Assembly (NCBI GenBank): GCA_937877765.1
Contig: CALGBN010000496.1
Span: 1 to 6,214 of the forward strand
Reading direction: 5' to 3'
Length of the DNA stretch: 6,214 nucleotides
Source: Candidatus Bathyarchaeota archaeon
Lineage (GTDB): Archaea > Thermoproteota > Bathyarchaeia > TCS64
A program made the translations under genes and the position numbers. The notes beneath the pieces are model-generated. The model was given only the letters and a program-made list of their open reading frames with translations, was not told the origin of the DNA and ran no database searches. Position 1 is the first letter of the stretch; the number at the start of each line of letters is the position of its first letter. Positions 5,536 through 6,214 of the stretch are shown in pieces.

Positions 5536-6213
5536 TTAGAAGATCACATCAGCTAGACTCTGACACTCTTTCGTGATGGTCAACGAGTCCAATCTCTTTA
5601 CCCCGGGGAACCCAACCTTCGCGTCAGCGTATTTTTCCTCTATGTACTCCACTTTCAGGGTGAAAGGCGTCTTCTGAGTCACCGGCTCTATCTGTGAGAC
5701 TTTCTGCATGGCCTTGGTTGCCGCTTTTCGTATCTTTTCCCTTGCTTTTTCTGGGCTCAGACTGATGGCTTGACGTACGGTTAATGCTCCTAGTTTCTCT
5801 TTCTCGGCTAAACCCCACTTGATGGGCACCTGTTCAATGCTGGGCACTATCATTTTTGCCTCACCTACTGCAGCTTGGTCTCCTGTTACCATGATACATG
5901 GTACCCCGTGTTCTCCCAAGCTGTAGATGTTCAACGCGATCTCACCGATACGCTTCTCATCAAACCAGATATTCTTGGGCAACGGATAGAAGCTATGACT
6001 AAGCACCCCATTAGGTGCACCAGCCATCCCGTGAAATCCATGAAGAACCATAGCATCAAAACTGGGATCAATTCCGGCGGGGCCTCCATCCCCAGCATGC
6101 ATGACTAGTTTACATTCTGGGTGTATCCGCTCGAAATCTATTCCTCCGGGGAAATCACCGTGTCCCGGCCAAGCGTATATCTCTGTGGCTCCTCCGTCGA
6201 TTAATCCATCTAT
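5536..6213 (-). CDS. dppA: M55-family D-aminopeptidase, DppA-like (N-terminus outside window)
   Basis: The frame is open to the right edge, so the Met at 6102 (MHAGDGGPAG) is internal; 225 residues are visible and roughly 40 are missing. M55 enzymes such as Bacillus subtilis DppA are zinc-dependent cytoplasmic aminopeptidases that form a decameric ring and cleave D-Ala peptides. Counting from the first visible residue, His18 (PGHGDF), His61 (GFHGMAG), His73 (GVLSHS) and Glu91 (IGEIALN) have nearly the spacing of DppA His60, His104, His115 and Glu133. They are followed by the family motif GVPCIMVTGD and the C-terminal FPGVKRLDS. The metal-binding Asp and Glu near the N-terminus would lie off the window. 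Family membership is secure; the natural substrate in an archaeon without D-amino-acid peptidoglycan is unclear and could be dipeptides from turnover or uptake. The nuclease-like gene follows on the same strand after 79 bases. Confidence 0.9.
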   Translation of the reverse strand: MDGLIDGGATEIYAWPGHGDFPGGIDFERIHPECKLVMHAGDGGPAGIDPSFDAMVLHGFHGMAGAPNGVLSHSFYPLPKNIWFDEKRIGEIALNIYSLGEHGVPCIMVTGDQAAVGEAKMIVPSIEQVPIKWGLAEKEKLGALTVRQAISLSPEKAREKIRKAATKAMQKVSQIEPVTQKTPFTLKVEYIEEKYADAKVGFPGVKRLDSLTITKECQSLADVIF

Positions 6214-6214
6214 G

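Overview
The window is archaeal chromosomal DNA. It carries a general transcription factor TFB, an archaeal-type translation factor aIF5A with its hypusine site, and deoxyhypusine synthase. Ribosome binding sites are of the GGTGA/GGAGG type, and AT-rich TATA-like boxes lie upstream of several genes. Gene density is very high: no gap exceeds about 110 bases, two convergent gene pairs overlap at their 3' ends, and one co-directional pair overlaps by an ATGA. Base composition is moderate, roughly 45% GC by eye. The gene set (two-part MetE, M55 peptidase, RHH protein, TFB) would suit a TACK or Asgard archaeon, but the sequence alone does not let me name a lineage. No mobile element, CRISPR array, rRNA or tRNA is visible.

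Left, plus strand (2-1794): a translationally coupled pair of cobalamin-independent methionine synthase (MetE) homologues. The first, cut off by the left edge, resembles the N-terminal MetE barrel and has lost three of the four zinc ligands. The second is the catalytic half with the full His-x-Cys, Glu, Cys zinc site. Together they look like a two-subunit methionine synthase.

Middle, minus strand (1791-3827): a short cluster read right to left, with an RHH (ribbon-helix-helix) protein of unknown C-terminal domain, then aIF5A, then deoxyhypusine synthase. The last two are 10 bases apart and form a substrate-plus-modifying-enzyme operon: the synthase makes the deoxyhypusine on the Lys36 of aIF5A. 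The synthase gene meets the metE gene head-on, and their two stop codons share one TTAA.

Right (about 3936-4832 plus; 4776-6213 minus): a full-length TFB gene is divergent from the RHH gene across a 108-base control region. It is followed by a convergent gene for a PD-(D/E)XK nuclease-like protein, which overlaps the tfb 3' end by 57 bases, and upstream of that by an M55 (DppA-type) D-aminopeptidase running off the right edge.

The most notable points are three. The tfb reading frame has no ATG, GTG or TTG upstream of its zinc ribbon although a good ribosome binding site is present. A perfect 8-base tandem repeat with 10-base period (TGAACACA) sits at the RHH gene start and looks like an autoregulatory operator. 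The first metE gene is a zinc-site-degenerate partner of the second. I found no clear sign of an entirely new multi-gene system; the least explained proteins are the RHH fusion and the nuclease-like protein.
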